From assembly GCF_002211785.1 (NCBI RefSeq), contig NZ_CP022132.1, positions 186,001 to 250,000 on the forward strand: 64,000 nt of DNA, read 5' to 3'. The stretch is from Francisella halioticida. GTDB lineage: Bacteria; Pseudomonadota; Gammaproteobacteria; Francisellales; Francisellaceae. The position numbers and the translations under genes are program-made. The notes below the pieces were generated by a model. It was not told where the DNA came from. It saw nothing but the letters and a program-made list of their open reading frames with translations, and did no database searches. Positions 44,734 to 56,700 of this stretch are shown in pieces (positions within the stretch are counted from its first letter, which is position 1; the number at the start of each line of letters is the position of its first letter).

Positions 44734-45918
44734 ATGGCTAAAGAAAAATTTGAACGTTTGAAGCCGCACGTAAACGTAGGTACAATTGGTCACGTGGATC
44801 ATGGTAAAACTACTCTTACTGCTGCTATTACTAAGGTTATGGCAGAGAAGAATGGTTCGGAAGTAAGAAACTTTGATGAGATTGATAACGCACCTGAAGA
44901 AAAGGCGCGTGGTATTACTATTAATACTTCACACGTAGAGTATGAGTCTCCAAATAGACACTATGCTCACGTTGACTGTCCAGGTCACGCGGACTACGTT
45001 AAAAATATGATTACTGGTGCTGCTCAAATGGATGGCGCTATCTTGGTATGTTCTGCAGCTGACGGTCCTATGCCACAAACTCGTGAGCATATCCTACTTT
45101 CTCGTCAGGTTGGTGTACCATATATTGTTGTTTTCTTGAATAAGCAAGATATGGTTGATGATGAAGAGCTATTAGAATTGGTTGAAATGGAAGTTCGTGA
45201 GCTTCTTGATCAATATGAGTTCCCTGGTGATGATACTCCAATTGTTACTGGTTCTGCTCTTAAGGCCTTAGAAGGTGAAGAACAGTACGTTGAGAAAATT
45301 GTTGAATTAGTTCAAGCTATGGATGATTATTTCCCTGCTCCTGAGCGTGATACTGAAAAGCCATTCATCCTTCCGATTGAAGATGTTTTTTCAATTTCAG
45401 GTCGTGGTACAGTTGTAACAGGACGTGTTGAGCGTGGTGTTGTAAATGTTGGTGATGAGGTTGAGGTTGTTGGTATTCGTCCTACTCAAAAAACTACTGT
45501 AACTGGTGTTGAAATGTTCCGTAAGCTTCTAGATAGAGGAGAAGCAGGGGATAACGTTGGTGTTCTAGTTCGTGGTCTTAAGAGAGATGATGTTGAACGT
45601 GGTCAAGTATTATGTAAGCCTGGTTCAATTAATCCTCATACTAAGTTTGAAGCTGAAGTATATGTTCTTTCAAAGGAAGAGGGTGGTAGACATACTCCTT
45701 TCTTTAAAGGTTATAGACCTCAATTCTACTTCCGTACTACAGATGTAACTGGTGCTGTTGAATTACCGGAAGGTGTAGAGATGGTTATGCCTGGCGATAA
45801 TATCAAAATGGATGTTACATTAATTGCTTCTATCGCTATGGAAGAAGGTCTGCGCTTTGCTATCCGTGAAGGTGGTAGAACTGTAGGCGCTGGTGTTGTT
45901 GCTAAAATTGTCGAGTAA
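44734..45918 (+). CDS. tuf: Elongation factor Tu
   Basis: The GTPase that carries aminoacyl-tRNA to the ribosome; 394 residues, full length. The G1 loop is GHVDHGKTT (residues 19-27), switch I has [14 protein letters not shown]3 is [13 protein letters not shown] and G4 is NKQDM. The codon choice is richer in C/G third bases than in neighbours, as expected for a highly expressed gene. It sits between tRNA-Thr and tRNA-Trp. Confidence 0.98.
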   Translation: MAKEKFERLKPHVNVGTIGHVDHGKTTLTAAITKVMAEKNGSEVRNFDEIDNAPEEKARGITINTSHVEYESPNRHYAHVDCPGHADYVKNMITGAAQMDGAILVCSAADGPMPQTREHILLSRQVGVPYIVVFLNKQDMVDDEELLELVEMEVRELLDQYEFPGDDTPIVTGSALKALEGEEQYVEKIVELVQAMDDYFPAPERDTEKPFILPIEDVFSISGRGTVVTGRVERGVVNVGDEVEVVGIRPTQKTTVTGVEMFRKLLDRGEAGDNVGVLVRGLKRDDVERGQVLCKPGSINPHTKFEAEVYVLSKEEGGRHTPFFKGYRPQFYFRTTDVTGAVELPEGVEMVMPGDNIKMDVTLIASIAMEEGLRFAIREGGRTVGAGVVAKIVE

Positions 45919-45934
45919 TAGGTGATTTTAATTT

Positions 45935-46010
45935 AGGTCAGTAGTTCAATTGGTAGAGCAGCGGTCTCCAAAACCGCAAGTTGGGGGTTCGAGTCCCTCC
46001 TGGCCTGCCA
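45935..46010 (+). tRNA. tRNA-Trp (CCA)
   Basis: The acceptor AGGTCAG pairs with CTGGCCT with one wobble. The anticodon loop CTCCAAA gives CCA, and the encoded end is GCCA. It starts 17 bases after the tuf stop. Confidence 0.96.
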
Positions 46011-46014
46011 CACA

Positions 46015-46056
46015 TAAAAAAGGCGGTGTTGTAAGTTTTGCAACATCGCCTTTTTT
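46015..46056 (+). terminator. Strong intrinsic terminator after tRNA-Trp
   Basis: GGCGGTGTTG pairs with CAACATCGCC around an eight-base loop, flanked by an A tract and followed by TTTTTT. The A and T tracts can extend the stem, so it could also work on the opposite strand. It separates the tRNA-tuf unit from secE. Confidence 0.88.
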
Positions 46057-46148
46057 ATTTCTTGATATTATATTCTCTGTATGTTACCTTATATGCTACG
46101 TTTATAAATTCCCTATGTTTAAGTTACTCTTTTTAAAGGATTATTTTT

Positions 46149-46577
46149 GTGAAAAAGAATCAAAATTTTAATAATAAAGTTTGGATTAGTGGGGCAACAA
46201 AAACTGCTGAAGTAGAGAAGGTTTCTAAATTTAAGAATGCTCTTCTATGGATTGTGGCTATTGCAATAATAGTTTTTGGTGTTGTGATTACTATGTATTC
46301 AGATATCTTGGGTGTTGCATATAGTACTTTCAATACATCATTGGTTGTTGTTGTAGTTTTGCTTGCATTAATTGTTGCAAGGTTTACGAATCAAGGAAGC
46401 CATTTTTGGGCATTTTTCCAGGCATCTAAGCTTGAGTTAGCAAAAGTTGTTTGGCCAACTCGTAAAGAAACTATGACAATTACAGCTATGGTTATTGCAG
46501 TTGTTATAGTTTTTGCACTAATAATATCTTTATTTGGTGTTATATTTGAAAATTTCATTCAATATTTTCTAGGTTAA
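46149..46577 (+). CDS. secE: Preprotein translocase subunit SecE
   Basis: A small inner-membrane subunit that clamps SecY. It has 142 residues with three hydrophobic helices (about 32-52, 63-78 and 112-138), as in E. coli. The conserved amphipathic region before the last helix reads ELAKVVWPTRKETM. It starts at GTG with AAAGGA upstream. nusG follows after 17 bases. Confidence 0.94.
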   Translation: MKKNQNFNNKVWISGATKTAEVEKVSKFKNALLWIVAIAIIVFGVVITMYSDILGVAYSTFNTSLVVVVVLLALIVARFTNQGSHFWAFFQASKLELAKVVWPTRKETMTITAMVIAVVIVFALIISLFGVIFENFIQYFLG

Positions 46578-46594
46578 TAAAAAAAGGTATAAGT

Positions 46595-47128
46595 ATGCTT
46601 TGGTATGTTGTGCAAGTGCACTCTGGTTATGAAAAAAGAGTAAAGACTCAGCTTGAAGAAAATATTGAAATAGTGGGTCTACAGAAAAGTTTTGGTAGGA
46701 TTTTAGTTCCTACAGAAAATGTCGTTGAGATGCGAGGCGGTCAAAAGCGTAAGAGTGAGAGAAAATATTTCCCTAGTTACGTTTTGATTGAGGTTGATTT
46801 AACTACAGAGGCTTGGGATGTTATTAAAGCAGTCCCTAGAGTGTTGACTGTAGTTGGTTCAAGAGGAAAGCCAATTCCTTTAAGTAAGCCTGAAATTGAG
46901 AGAATTTTAGGATTTATGGAAGATGGTGATGCTGCTATTGAACCTAGATTAAGAAAATCATACCAGGTTGGTGAAGTTGTTAGGGTTCTTGAGGGGCCAT
47001 TTAATGACTTTACTGGAGTGGTGGAAGAAGTTAACTATGAGAAATCAAGATTGAGAGTTGCGGTATCTATATTTGGTAGATCTACGCCTGTTGAACTTGA
47101 GTTTTCACAAGTTGAGAAAGAGTCTTAA
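46595..47128 (+). CDS. nusG: Transcription termination/antitermination factor NusG
   Basis: NusG binds RNA polymerase, adjusts pausing and links it to Rho or the ribosome. It has 177 residues. The NGN domain opens WYVVQVHSGYEKRVKTQLEE, and the KOW domain at the end has GEVVRVLEGPFNDFTGVVEE. It sits in the standard secE-nusG-rplK order. Confidence 0.97.
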   Translation: MLWYVVQVHSGYEKRVKTQLEENIEIVGLQKSFGRILVPTENVVEMRGGQKRKSERKYFPSYVLIEVDLTTEAWDVIKAVPRVLTVVGSRGKPIPLSKPEIERILGFMEDGDAAIEPRLRKSYQVGEVVRVLEGPFNDFTGVVEEVNYEKSRLRVAVSIFGRSTPVELEFSQVEKES

Positions 47129-47199
47129 GTATTATTCTTAGGAATATAGGGAGCTTATAATTTATTTATGAGTGTTATTAACCTAAATTGGAGAAAAAA

Positions 47200-47637
47200 A
47201 TGGCTAAGAAAAAAATAGAAGCTATTATTAAGTTGCAAGTTGCAGCAGGTAAAGCAAACCCGAGTCCACCAATTGGCCCTGCGTTAGGTCAGCATGGTGT
47301 AAATATTATGGGTTTCTGTAAAGAGTTTAATGCTAAAACACAGGGAATGGAGCCAGGTATGCCAATTCCTGTTGAAATATCTGTATATAGCGATCGTAGC
47401 TTTACGTTTGAAATGAAAACGCCACCGGCTTCTTTTTTGATTAAAAAGGCAATAAAAGTTAAGTCAGGTTCATCAAATCCTTCAAAAGATTTTGTTGGAA
47501 CTATTGCTCGTGAGCAGTTAGAAGAAATTGCTAAGGTGAAAGATCCTGATTTAACAGCTGCAGATTTAGATGCTGCTGTAAGAATTATTGCTGGTTCAGC
47601 TCGTAGTATGGGTGTAAAAGTAGAAGGGGTTGAGTAA
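47200..47637 (+). CDS. rplK: 50S ribosomal protein L11
   Basis: A 145-residue stalk-base protein that binds 23S rRNA near the GTPase centre. It opens [20 protein letters not shown] and has [18 protein letters not shown] chose the ATG at 47200 because it gives the standard N-terminus; an in-frame TTG four codons upstream is not needed. The stop shares a base with the rplA start. Confidence 0.97.
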   Translation: MAKKKIEAIIKLQVAAGKANPSPPIGPALGQHGVNIMGFCKEFNAKTQGMEPGMPIPVEISVYSDRSFTFEMKTPPASFLIKKAIKVKSGSSNPSKDFVGTIAREQLEEIAKVKDPDLTAADLDAAVRIIAGSARSMGVKVEGVE

Positions 47638-48332
47638 TGGCTAAAATTTCAAAAAGAATGAAAAATATTGCTGCTAAAGTAGATGCAGAGAAGAAATACC
47701 CTGTAACAGAGGCTTTTGGGATTCTAAAAGAAGTATCATCTGTTAAGTTTGTAGAGTCTGTAGATGTTTCGGTTACTCTTGGTGTTGATCCTCGTAAATC
47801 TGATCAAGTTGTAAGAGGCGCTTCGGTACTTCCTAATGGTACTGGTAAGACTGTTAGAGTTGCAGTTTTTGCTAAAGGCCCAGCTGCTGAGGCAGCTAAA
47901 GAGGCTGGTGCTGATATTGTAGGTATGGAAGATTTAGCTGATGAAGTTAAGAAAGGCAATATGGACTTTGATGTTGTGGTAGCCTCTCCTGATTCTATGA
48001 GAGTTGTAGGTCAGTTAGGTCAAATTTTAGGTCCTAAAGGTCTTATGCCAAACCCTAAGGTTGGTACTGTAACTATGGATGTTGCTAAAGCTGTAACAGA
48101 TGCTAAAGCAGGTCAAGTTAGATATAGAGTTGATAAGGCTGGTATTATACATACTACTATTGGCAAGGTTAGTTTTGATATAGATGCATTAAGGCAGAAC
48201 TTAGAACAGTTACTAACTGATCTTAAAAAAGCTAAACCTGCAGTATCAAAAGGTATATATCTGAAAAAAGTTTCTGTATCTAGCACTATGGGTCCAGGAA
48301 TTGGTGTTGACTTTTCAGATTTAAATATATAG
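47637..48332 (+). CDS. rplA: 50S ribosomal protein L1
   Basis: A 231-residue L1 stalk protein with the signature [13 protein letters not shown] and [18 protein letters not shown]. It overlaps rplK by one base (TAATG), so translation is coupled. In other bacteria L1 represses the rplKA mRNA; I did not identify its site here. Confidence 0.97.
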   Translation: MAKISKRMKNIAAKVDAEKKYPVTEAFGILKEVSSVKFVESVDVSVTLGVDPRKSDQVVRGASVLPNGTGKTVRVAVFAKGPAAEAAKEAGADIVGMEDLADEVKKGNMDFDVVVASPDSMRVVGQLGQILGPKGLMPNPKVGTVTMDVAKAVTDAKAGQVRYRVDKAGIIHTTIGKVSFDIDALRQNLEQLLTDLKKAKPAVSKGIYLKKVSVSSTMGPGIGVDFSDLNI

Positions 48333-48356
48333 AATACTACTTTGCAATTTCTTTGG

Positions 48357-48440
48357 GTTGTATGAAAATACAACGATCAAAGACCGTAGGAGCTAGGTTA
48401 TCTGGCTTAATATTTATCCTACGCAGACGATGTTGACAAC
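48357..48440 (+). promoter_or_regulatory. L10-type mRNA leader before rplJ
   Basis: A structured leader in the 170-base rplA-rplJ gap. A perfect hairpin GTTGTAT-GAAA-ATACAAC (48357-48374) carries a GNRA loop. It is followed by CGTAGGA (48385-48391) pairing with TCCTACG (48417-48423), with AGCTAGG and related bases between. This resembles the known gammaproteobacterial leader where the L10-(L7/L12) complex binds to repress rplJL. Confidence 0.7.
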
Positions 48441-48502
48441 CTTTTTTGGTATAAATATCGTGTTAATTAAATAAAGTGTGGACAATAAAATAAGGAGTCG
48501 AT

Positions 48503-49021
48503 ATGGCACTTAGAATAGAGGATAAAAAAGCAATTGTTGCTGAAGTTGCTGAACATGTGTCCTCAGCATTGTCTGCAGCAGTAGCAGACTACCGTGGTTT
48601 GACTGTTAATGAAATGACTTCATTAAGAAAACAAGCCCGTGAGTCTGGAGTTTATTTAAGAGTTGTTCGTAACAACTTAGCACGTTTAGCAATTAAAGGA
48701 ACTGATTTTGAGTGTCTTGGAGATGCTCTTGTTGGTCCTCTTGTTCTTGCTCTTTCTAAGGATGAGCCAGGTGCAGCAGCCAAGCTATTTAAAAGCTTTC
48801 AAAAAGACAATAGTGCTTTTGAAGTTAAAAATTTAGCTATGTCTGGTGAACTGTTTGGTCCTGAAAAGTTAGATGACTTTGCTAAGCTTCCTACAAGGGA
48901 AGAGGCACTTGCTACATTACTTAATGTTATGCAAGCACCAGTTACTAAGTTTGTTCGTACTCTTAATGAGGTTCCGTCACAAGCGGTACGAGTATTTGCT
49001 GCTGTTGGAGATAGTAAATAA
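48503..49021 (+). CDS. rplJ: 50S ribosomal protein L10
   Basis: A 172-residue protein that anchors the L7/L12 dimers to the ribosome and represses its own mRNA. VADYRGLTVNEMTSLRKQAR and LRVVRNNLARLA are the rRNA-binding part; the C-terminal helix for L12 begins after LNVMQAPVTKFV. AAGGAG precedes the ATG. Confidence 0.97.
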   Translation: MALRIEDKKAIVAEVAEHVSSALSAAVADYRGLTVNEMTSLRKQARESGVYLRVVRNNLARLAIKGTDFECLGDALVGPLVLALSKDEPGAAAKLFKSFQKDNSAFEVKNLAMSGELFGPEKLDDFAKLPTREEALATLLNVMQAPVTKFVRTLNEVPSQAVRVFAAVGDSK

Positions 49022-49084
49022 TTGCACTGGCTTTAAGAAAAAGCTAAAAAAGAATTAATTGTTAAATAAATAGGAGTTATAAAA

Positions 49085-49462
49085 ATGTATATAACAAAAG
49101 AAGATATCCTAAATGCTGTTGCTGATATGAGCGTAATGGATGTATGTGATCTAGTTAAGTTAATGGAAGAAAAATTCGGTGTTTCTGCAGCTGCAGCTGT
49201 TTCTGTTGCAGGTCCTGCTGCTGGTGGTCAAGAGGCTGCTGTAGAAGAGAAAACTGATTTTGATGTGGTTTTAACTGAAGCAGGTTCAAACAAAATTGCT
49301 GCTATTAAAGCAGTAAGAGCTGTGACTGGTTTAGGTCTTAAAGAAGCAAAAGCTGCTGTAGAAGGTACGCCTTTCACAGTTAAAGAGGCTGCTGCTAAAG
49401 AAGAAGCTGAAGAGCTTAAAAAACAACTTGAAGAAGCTGGCGCTAAAGTTGAGCTTAAATAA
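49085..49462 (+). CDS. rplL: 50S ribosomal protein L7/L12
   Basis: The 125-residue stalk protein that recruits translation GTPases. The N-terminal dimerisation helices ([16 protein letters not shown]), an Ala-rich hinge and the C-terminal domain with [20 protein letters not shown] are in order. TAGGAG lies upstream. It is 63 bases after rplJ. Confidence 0.97.
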   Translation: MYITKEDILNAVADMSVMDVCDLVKLMEEKFGVSAAAAVSVAGPAAGGQEAAVEEKTDFDVVLTEAGSNKIAAIKAVRAVTGLGLKEAKAAVEGTPFTVKEAAAKEEAEELKKQLEEAGAKVELK

Positions 49463-49467
49463 TAAAA

Positions 49468-49524
49468 TTCTAAAAAATAATTTTTAGAAATTTAAGACTA
49501 GTGGTCAATTTTGGCCTCTAGTCT
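49468..49524 (+). terminator. Attenuator-type hairpins between rplL and rpoB
   Basis: Two hairpins lie in tandem. TTCTAAAAA pairs with TTTTTAGAA across ATAA (49468-49489). AGACTAG pairs with CTAGTCT (49495-49524) with inner GGTCA/TGGCC pairs. The trailing T tract is short (TTTCTAG), so partial read-through into rpoB is expected, as in the E. coli rplL-rpoB attenuator. RNase III cleavage is an alternative role. Confidence 0.6.
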
Positions 49525-49614
49525 TTCTAGTATTGAAAGATACGTGGATATTGGCGCAAATATACTCATATTTGCTTTTTGTTTTGTGTAAACAAAATCT
49601 TAGGGATGTTTTTG

Positions 49615-52600
49615 ATGTCTTACTCATACGCTGAGAAAAAAAGAATTCGTAAAGAGTTTGGGGATCTTCCTCATATCTTAGATGTACCATATTTACTTTC
49701 GATTCAGACAGAGTCTTATAAAAAGTTTTTAAATGCTGCCGAAGCTAAAGGTAGGCTTCACTCTGGTCTTGAATTGGTGCTTAAGCAATCTTTTCCGGTA
49801 GAAAGTAAAAATGGTCAATATGAACTTCATTATGTTGATTACCAAATAGGTGAGCCTAGTTTTGATGAAACAGAGTGTCAAGTGCGTGGTGCGACTTATG
49901 ATGCTCCGTTAAATGTAAAATTAAGGTTAGTTGTATATAATAAAGAAGCTCTTCCAAGTGAGAAAATAGTAGAAGATATTAGGGAAGAGTATGTGTATAT
50001 GGGCGATATCCCATTAATGACAACAAATGGTACGTTTATTATTAATGGTACAGAAAGAGTTGTTGTATCCCAGTTACATAGATCACCAGGAGTCTTTTTT
50101 AGTAAAGATGATTCAGAAGAGGGTGTATTTTCAGCACGTATTATTCCATATAGAGGATCTTGGCTTGACTTTGAGTTTGATGCAAAAGGCATTGTATGGG
50201 CTAGAATTGATAGAAAAAGAAAATTCTGTGCAACAGTCATTTTAAAAGCTCTTAGATATACACAAGAGGAAATATTAGAGAATTTCTCTGATAGTAAAAC
50301 TATTACGTTTGATAATAAAGGTTTTGCCCTTAAGTTAGATGACCTTCCAAGTATGAAGGGAGAGTTACTTAAGTTTGATATTGTAGGAGATCAAGGTAAA
50401 ACAATAGTTAAGAAAAATAAAAAACTTACGTCTAGAGATATTAAAAAAATTAAAGATGCAAAAATTGACTCAGTTGCTATAGACTTTGATTTAGTAAGCA
50501 CTCTTAGAGTTGCTAAAGATATTGTTAACGAAGCTACTGGTGAAGTTATTGCTTGTGCAAATGACGATGTTACTGAGAATTTATTAGATGCATGTGTTAG
50601 TGTTGGCATGCTTGAGTTAGAAGTTATCGATTTTATAACCACTGAGAAAGGTAGGTATATCTCTGATACTTTAAAGTATGATCTTACAAAAAATACTGAT
50701 GAAGCTTTGGTTGAAATCTATAAGGTCTTAAGACCTGGAGATCCTCCGGCAGCAGCATCAGTTAAAGCGTTATTTGAAGGTTTGTTTTTTATCGAAAGCA
50801 GATATAGTTTATCTGATATTGGTAGAATGAAACTAAATGCAAGATTAGATTCAGATAAGGTTTCTAAAGATATTTATACCTTAGAAAATAGTGATATTGT
50901 GGGTGTATTAGAAGAGCTAATTAATATTCGTGATGGTAAAGGTAAAGTTGATGATATTGATCACTTAGGTAACAGACGTGTACGTTCTGTTGGTGAGATG
51001 GTTGAAAACCAATTTAGAATAGGTCTTTACCGTGTAGAGAAGGGTATCCGTGAAAGTATGTCTTTAGTACATAAAGATAAACTTATGCCTAAAGATATTG
51101 TAAATTCTAAACCAATTACAGCTGCTATTAAAGAGTTCTTTACATCTGGTGCTTTATCACAGTTTATGGATCAAGATAATCCATTATCAGAGGTTACACA
51201 TAAACGTAGAATCTCTGCGTTAGGCCCAGGTGGTCTATCACGCGATAGAGCGGGTTTTGAGGTTCGTGATGTACATGCAACTCACTATGGTAGATTATGC
51301 CCAATTGAAACTCCAGAGGGTCCAAACATTGGTCTTATCAATTCGTTGGCAAGTTATTCTAGAGTAAATGACTTTGGTTTCTTAGAAGCGCCATATAGAA
51401 AAGTTGTTGCTGGTAGAGTCACTGATGAGATTGAATACTTATCAGCTATTGATGAAGATAATTATGTAATTGCTCAGGCATCAACAGAGCTTGATAAAGA
51501 TAATCATTTTGTTGAAGATCTTATTCAGTGTCGTTCAGGTGGTGAAGCAATATTTACTGAATCTAGCAGAGTTCAATACATGGATGTTTCTGCTAAGCAG
51601 ATGGTTTCAGCAGCTGCAGCATTAATACCTTTCCTAGAGCATGATGATGCTAACAGGGTATTAATGGGTGCAAACATGCAACGCCAAGCTGTACCAACTC
51701 TTAAAGCAGATAAGCCTTTAGTTGGAACTGGTATGGAGAAAATTGTTGCTAGAGATTCTGGTAACTGTATCATTGCAAAAAATGCTGGCCAGATTGCTGA
51801 AGTAGATTCAAATAGGATCGTAATTAAAGTAGATACTAGCAAGTCTAAAGACAACAAGTTAGTGGATATTTATAGCTTAACTAAATTCAAGCGTTCAAAT
51901 AAAAATACTTGTATTAACCAACGTCCAATAGTTAATGTTGGTGATAAAGTTGAGGCTGGCGATATCTTGGCAGATGGTTTTGCTACAGATTTTGGTGAGC
52001 TATCTCTTGGTCATAACCTAATGGTCGCTTTTATGCCATGGAACGGTTATAACTTTGAGGATTCAATTTTACTGTCAGAAAGGATCGTAAAAGATGATAA
52101 ATATACAAGTATACATATTGAAGAGTTTACTTGTGTTGCTCGTGATACTAAGCTTGGTCCTGAGGAGATAACTTCAGATATTCCTAACGTAAGTGAATTA
52201 GGTTTGGCAAAGCTTGATGAGTCAGGAATTGTACATATTGGTGCTAATGTTGAAGCAGGTGATATTCTTGTGGCTAAAATTACACCAAAAGCTGAGCAAC
52301 AGTTGACTCCAGAAGAAAGACTTTTAAGAGCTATTTTTAATGAGAAAGCTTCAAATGTTGCTGATAGTTCATTAAGAATGCCAAGTGGTACTTCTGGTAC
52401 AGTTATTAATGTTCAGGTTTTTGAAAATGATAAAGGTGGTAAAAGCTTAAGAGCACTCCAAATTGAAAAAGAGTTAATAGATAAAGCTCGTAAGGATTTT
52501 GATGAAGAGTTTGCTGTAATTGAATCGGTAGTTAGATCTTCAGTAGAAAATGATATTGTTGGTGCTAAGCTTCAAAAAGCTAAAGGTCTTAAGAAAGGAG

Positions 52601-53691
52601 CTGTTCTAACTAAAGAATTCCTAGAAAAACTTCCGTTTGCTAAATGGCTAGAGATATCTTTTGAAGATAAAAAGCTTAATGATAGAGTAGAAAAAGCTAA
52701 AGAGTATTACGATGAAGCAAAAATAGCGGTAGATGCTAAATTTGAAGTTAAGAAGAAATCTATTACTCAAAGTAATGAACTGTCTCCTGGTGTGATTAAA
52801 ACAGTTAAAGTTTTTGTTGCTATCAAAAAACGTATTCAGCCAGGTGATAAAATGGCTGGTAGACATGGTAACAAAGGTGTAGTATCTCGTGTACTACCTG
52901 TTGAAGATATGCCATATATGGAAGATGGTACTCCTGTAGATGTTTGTCTAAACCCTCTAGGTATTCCATCTCGTATGAATATTGGTCAGATTCTTGAAGC
53001 ACATTTAGGCTTAGCATCTTATGGTCTGGGTAAACGAATTGAAGAAACTCTAGAGCAGACTAAAAAAGTAGCTGAACTAAGAAAAACCTTAGAAGAAGTT
53101 TATAATAGTGTTGGTAATAAAAAAGTTGACCTAGAATCTTTAAGTGATGAAGAAGTATTAACTCTTTGTGAAAACTTAAAGGATGGTGTACCAATTGCGA
53201 CTCCTGTGTTTGATGGTGCTAAAGAAGAAGATATTAAATCTTTACTGAAAATAGGTGGTTTTGCAAGTAATGGTCAGATGAAACTTTTTGATGGTCGTAC
53301 TGGCCAGTCATTTGATAGACATGTGACAGTTGGTTATATGTATATGTTGAAACTTGATCACTTAGTAGATGATAAGATGCATGCTAGATCAACAGGGTCT
53401 TATAGTTTAGTTACGCAGCAACCTCTAGGTGGTAAAGCACAGTTTGGTGGTCAAAGATTCGGTGAGATGGAAGTTTGGGCATTACAAGCATACGGTGCTG
53501 CTTATACGTTAAGAGAAATGTTAACAGTTAAATCAGATGATATAGCTGGTAGATCTAAAATGTATAAGAATATAGTTGATGGTAAGTTGACTATGAATGT
53601 TGATGTTCCAGAATCGTTTAATGTTTTAAGAAATGAAGTTAGAGCATTGGGTATAGATATGGATTTTGACTATTCATCTGAGGAAGAATAA
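49615..53691 (+). CDS. rpoB: RNA polymerase beta subunit
   Basis: The 1358-residue beta subunit of RNA polymerase. I chose the ATG at 49615 ([16 protein letters not shown]) because it matches the E. coli start; the frame extends upstream to a TTG at 49579. The rifampicin region reads [19 protein letters not shown] and continues SALGPGG, so the usual resistance positions (Asp516, His526, Ser531 in E. coli numbering) are wild type. The C-terminal [20 protein letters not shown] is intact. Confidence 0.97.
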   Translation: MSYSYAEKKRIRKEFGDLPHILDVPYLLSIQTESYKKFLNAAEAKGRLHSGLELVLKQSFPVESKNGQYELHYVDYQIGEPSFDETECQVRGATYDAPLNVKLRLVVYNKEALPSEKIVEDIREEYVYMGDIPLMTTNGTFIINGTERVVVSQLHRSPGVFFSKDDSEEGVFSARIIPYRGSWLDFEFDAKGIVWARIDRKRKFCATVILKALRYTQEEILENFSDSKTITFDNKGFALKLDDLPSMKGELLKFDIVGDQGKTIVKKNKKLTSRDIKKIKDAKIDSVAIDFDLVSTLRVAKDIVNEATGEVIACANDDVTENLLDACVSVGMLELEVIDFITTEKGRYISDTLKYDLTKNTDEALVEIYKVLRPGDPPAAASVKALFEGLFFIESRYSLSDIGRMKLNARLDSDKVSKDIYTLENSDIVGVLEELINIRDGKGKVDDIDHLGNRRVRSVGEMVENQFRIGLYRVEKGIRESMSLVHKDKLMPKDIVNSKPITAAIKEFFTSGALSQFMDQDNPLSEVTHKRRISALGPGGLSRDRAGFEVRDVHATHYGRLCPIETPEGPNIGLINSLASYSRVNDFGFLEAPYRKVVAGRVTDEIEYLSAIDEDNYVIAQASTELDKDNHFVEDLIQCRSGGEAIFTESSRVQYMDVSAKQMVSAAAALIPFLEHDDANRVLMGANMQRQAVPTLKADKPLVGTGMEKIVARDSGNCIIAKNAGQIAEVDSNRIVIKVDTSKSKDNKLVDIYSLTKFKRSNKNTCINQRPIVNVGDKVEAGDILADGFATDFGELSLGHNLMVAFMPWNGYNFEDSILLSERIVKDDKYTSIHIEEFTCVARDTKLGPEEITSDIPNVSELGLAKLDESGIVHIGANVEAGDILVAKITPKAEQQLTPEERLLRAIFNEKASNVADSSLRMPSGTSGTVINVQVFENDKGGKSLRALQIEKELIDKARKDFDEEFAVIESVVRSSVENDIVGAKLQKAKGLKKGAVLTKEFLEKLPFAKWLEISFEDKKLNDRVEKAKEYYDEAKIAVDAKFEVKKKSITQSNELSPGVIKTVKVFVAIKKRIQPGDKMAGRHGNKGVVSRVLPVEDMPYMEDGTPVDVCLNPLGIPSRMNIGQILEAHLGLASYGLGKRIEETLEQTKKVAELRKTLEEVYNSVGNKKVDLESLSDEEVLTLCENLKDGVPIATPVFDGAKEEDIKSLLKIGGFASNGQMKLFDGRTGQSFDRHVTVGYMYMLKLDHLVDDKMHARSTGSYSLVTQQPLGGKAQFGGQRFGEMEVWALQAYGAAYTLREMLTVKSDDIAGRSKMYKNIVDGKLTMNVDVPESFNVLRNEVRALGIDMDFDYSSEEE

Positions 53692-53749
53692 GCATCTTAA
53701 AAAGCTACTTATTTTTTGTTATTAAAATAAAAGTATAGGAGAGTTACCT

Positions 53750-56700
53750 GTGAATAACGGTATCCTACATCAAAATTACAATAGTAAAAAGTTTGATATT
53801 ATTAAAATATCTTTAGCATCTCCAGAAATTGTTCGTTCATGGTCTCATGGTGAAGTTAAAAAACCAGAAACTATTAATTATAGAACATTTAAGCCAGAAA
53901 GAGATGGTTTGTTTTGTGCTAAGATTTTTGGTCCGGTTAAAGACTATGAGTGTTTATGCGGTAAGTATAAGCGTTTAAAACATCGCGGCGTGGTTTGTGA
54001 ACGTTGTGGTGTTGAGGTTGAACAAACTAAAGTAAGAAGAGAAAGAATGGGACACATTGATCTTGTTTGTCCTGTTGTACATATTTGGTACCTAAAGTCT
54101 CTTCCTTCAAGAATTGGTCTTTTCTTAGATATGCCTCTTAAAAATGTAGAGAAAGTTCTATATTTTGAATCATATATTGTTACTGATCCTGGAATTACAC
54201 CTCTAGAAAAAAAACAACTTCTTACAGATGATGAGTATGCTGAAGCTCTAGAGAATTATGGTTATGAGTTTGAGGCATCTATGGGTGCTGAAGCTATTAG
54301 GAATCTATTGTCAGATACAGATATTGAATCTGAGATAGAAACATTACGAGAAGAGTATGCACAAAGTAAATCTACAGCTAAGAAAGAAAAAGCTATCAAG
54401 AGATTAAGACTTCTTGAGACTTTTCAAGCATCTGGTAATAAGCCTGAGTGGATGGTAATGACGGTATTGCCAGTTCTTCCACCAGACCTAAGACCTCTTG
54501 TACCTATCGAAGGTGGTAGATTTGCAACATCTGATCTTAATGACTTATACCGTAGAGTAATTAATAGAAATAATAGACTTAAAAAATTATTAGATCTTAA
54601 TGCTCCAGATATTATTGTTAGAAATGAAAAAAGAATGCTTCAAGAGTCTGTTGATGCATTATTAGATAATGGTAGGCGTGGTAGAGCTGTTACTGGCTCT
54701 AACAAGAGACCTCTTAAATCATTAGCAGATATGATTAAAGGTAAACAAGGCCGTTTCCGTCAAAATCTACTTGGTAAGCGTGTTGACTACTCTGGGCGTT
54801 CTGTAATTACAGTAGGTCCATCTTTAAGATTACATGAATGCGGTCTTCCGAAAAAAATGGCCTTAGAGCTATTTAAGCCATTTGTATACTCAAAGCTAAG
54901 ACTAGGTGGCCATGCTACTACAATTAAGCAAGCTAAGAGAATGGTTGAGCTTGAAGAAGCTGCAGTATGGGATATTTTAGAGATTGTTATTAATGAGCAT
55001 CCGGTGCTTTTAAACCGTGCTCCAACACTTCATAGATTAGGTATCCAAGCATTTGAACCTAAGCTTATCGAAGGTAAAGCAATACAATTGCACCCTTTGG
55101 TTTGCGCAGCATTTAACGCTGATTTTGATGGTGATCAAATGGCTGTTCATGTACCTTTAACGGTTGAGTCTCAGTTAGAGTCTAGAGTGTTAATGATGTC
55201 AACAAATAACATATTATCACCAGCATCTGGACACCCAATTATTACTCCTACTCAGGATATTGTATTAGGTCTATATTATATCACTAGAGAAAAAGATGGT
55301 GCTAGAGGCGAAGGTAAGCTATTTGCTAGTTATGAAGATATAAGCAGAGCTTATAATTCAGGGACTATTGATATTCACGCTAAAATAAAGTTAAGAGTAG
55401 ATAGACAAGTTTTTGATACTAAAGGTAATACTTATAATGAGAAAGGAGTTGTAAACACTACTGTTGGTAGAGCTCTGCTTCTTAATATATTACCAGAAGG
55501 CTTATCCTTCTCTTTACTGAATAAAGTTTTAGTTAAGAAAGAAATTTCTAAAATTATTAACCAGGCATTTAGAGTGTTAGGTGGTAAAGCTACTGTAGTT
55601 TTAGCTGATAAATTAATGTATGCAGGTTTTAAATATTCAACTCTATCAGGTATTTCTGTAGGTGTTGATGATATGACTATCCCTGATGATAAAGAAGCTA
55701 AAGTGGAAGAAGCTGAAAAAGAAATTAAGCATATTACAGAACAATATCAGTCTTCATTAATTACAGATAATGAAAGATATAATAATATCATTAATATTTG
55801 GAGTAAAACTTCTGATGAGGTTGGGGCTTCAATGATGGATGTTATATCTAAGGATACAATTACTATAAATGGTGAGACAAAAGATACAGAATCATTCAAT
55901 TCAGTTTATATGATGGCTAAATCTGGTGCTAGGGGCTCTTATAACCAGATGAGACAGCTTGCTGGTATGCGTGGTCTAATGGCAAAACCAGATGGTACGA
56001 TGATTGAAACAGCGATTACGGAAAACTTTAGAGAAGGTTTATCAGTATTGCAGTACTTTACATCTACTCATGGTGCTCGTAAAGGTTTAGCAGATACAGC
56101 CCTTAAAACAGCAAACGCAGGTTATTTGACTCGTAGATTAGTTGATGTTGCTCAAGATTTGGTTGTAATTGAAGAAGACTGTGGTACAGATGATGGTTTA
56201 ATGTTCTCAGCTATTGTTGAAGATGGAGAAGTTAAGGTTCCTCTAATAGAGAGAGCTCTTGGTAGAACACTAGCTGCAGATGTTGTAACTGAGAAAGGTA
56301 TTGTTCTATTAGAAGAAGGTACTTTGTTGGATGAAAATCTAATTGAGATACTTGATGATAATGGTATCGATATGATCAAGCTTAGATCTCCAATTACATG
56401 TAAAACTCGTAGAGGTCTATGTGCTAAATGTTATGGTAGAGATCTGGCTCGTGAGAGACAGGTTAACGTAGGTGAGTCTGTCGGTGTAATCGCAGCACAA
56501 TCAATTGGTGAACCAGGTACTCAGCTGACAATGAGAACGTTCCATACAGGTGGTGCGGCATCTCTAGGCGTAACTGTTTCTGATATCAAAGTTAAAACAG
56601 CAGGTAAGATCAAGTTCAAGAACATTAGAACGGTAACTAATAAAGAAGGCCAAGAGATCGTAATTTCTCGAGCTGGTGAAATTATTGTTTCTGATACTAT

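Noticed and set aside
45950-46171. A 73-codon open frame overlapping tRNA-Trp and the terminator
   Set aside because: It covers a tRNA, a hairpin and the start of secE in another frame; no ribosome site or protein character.
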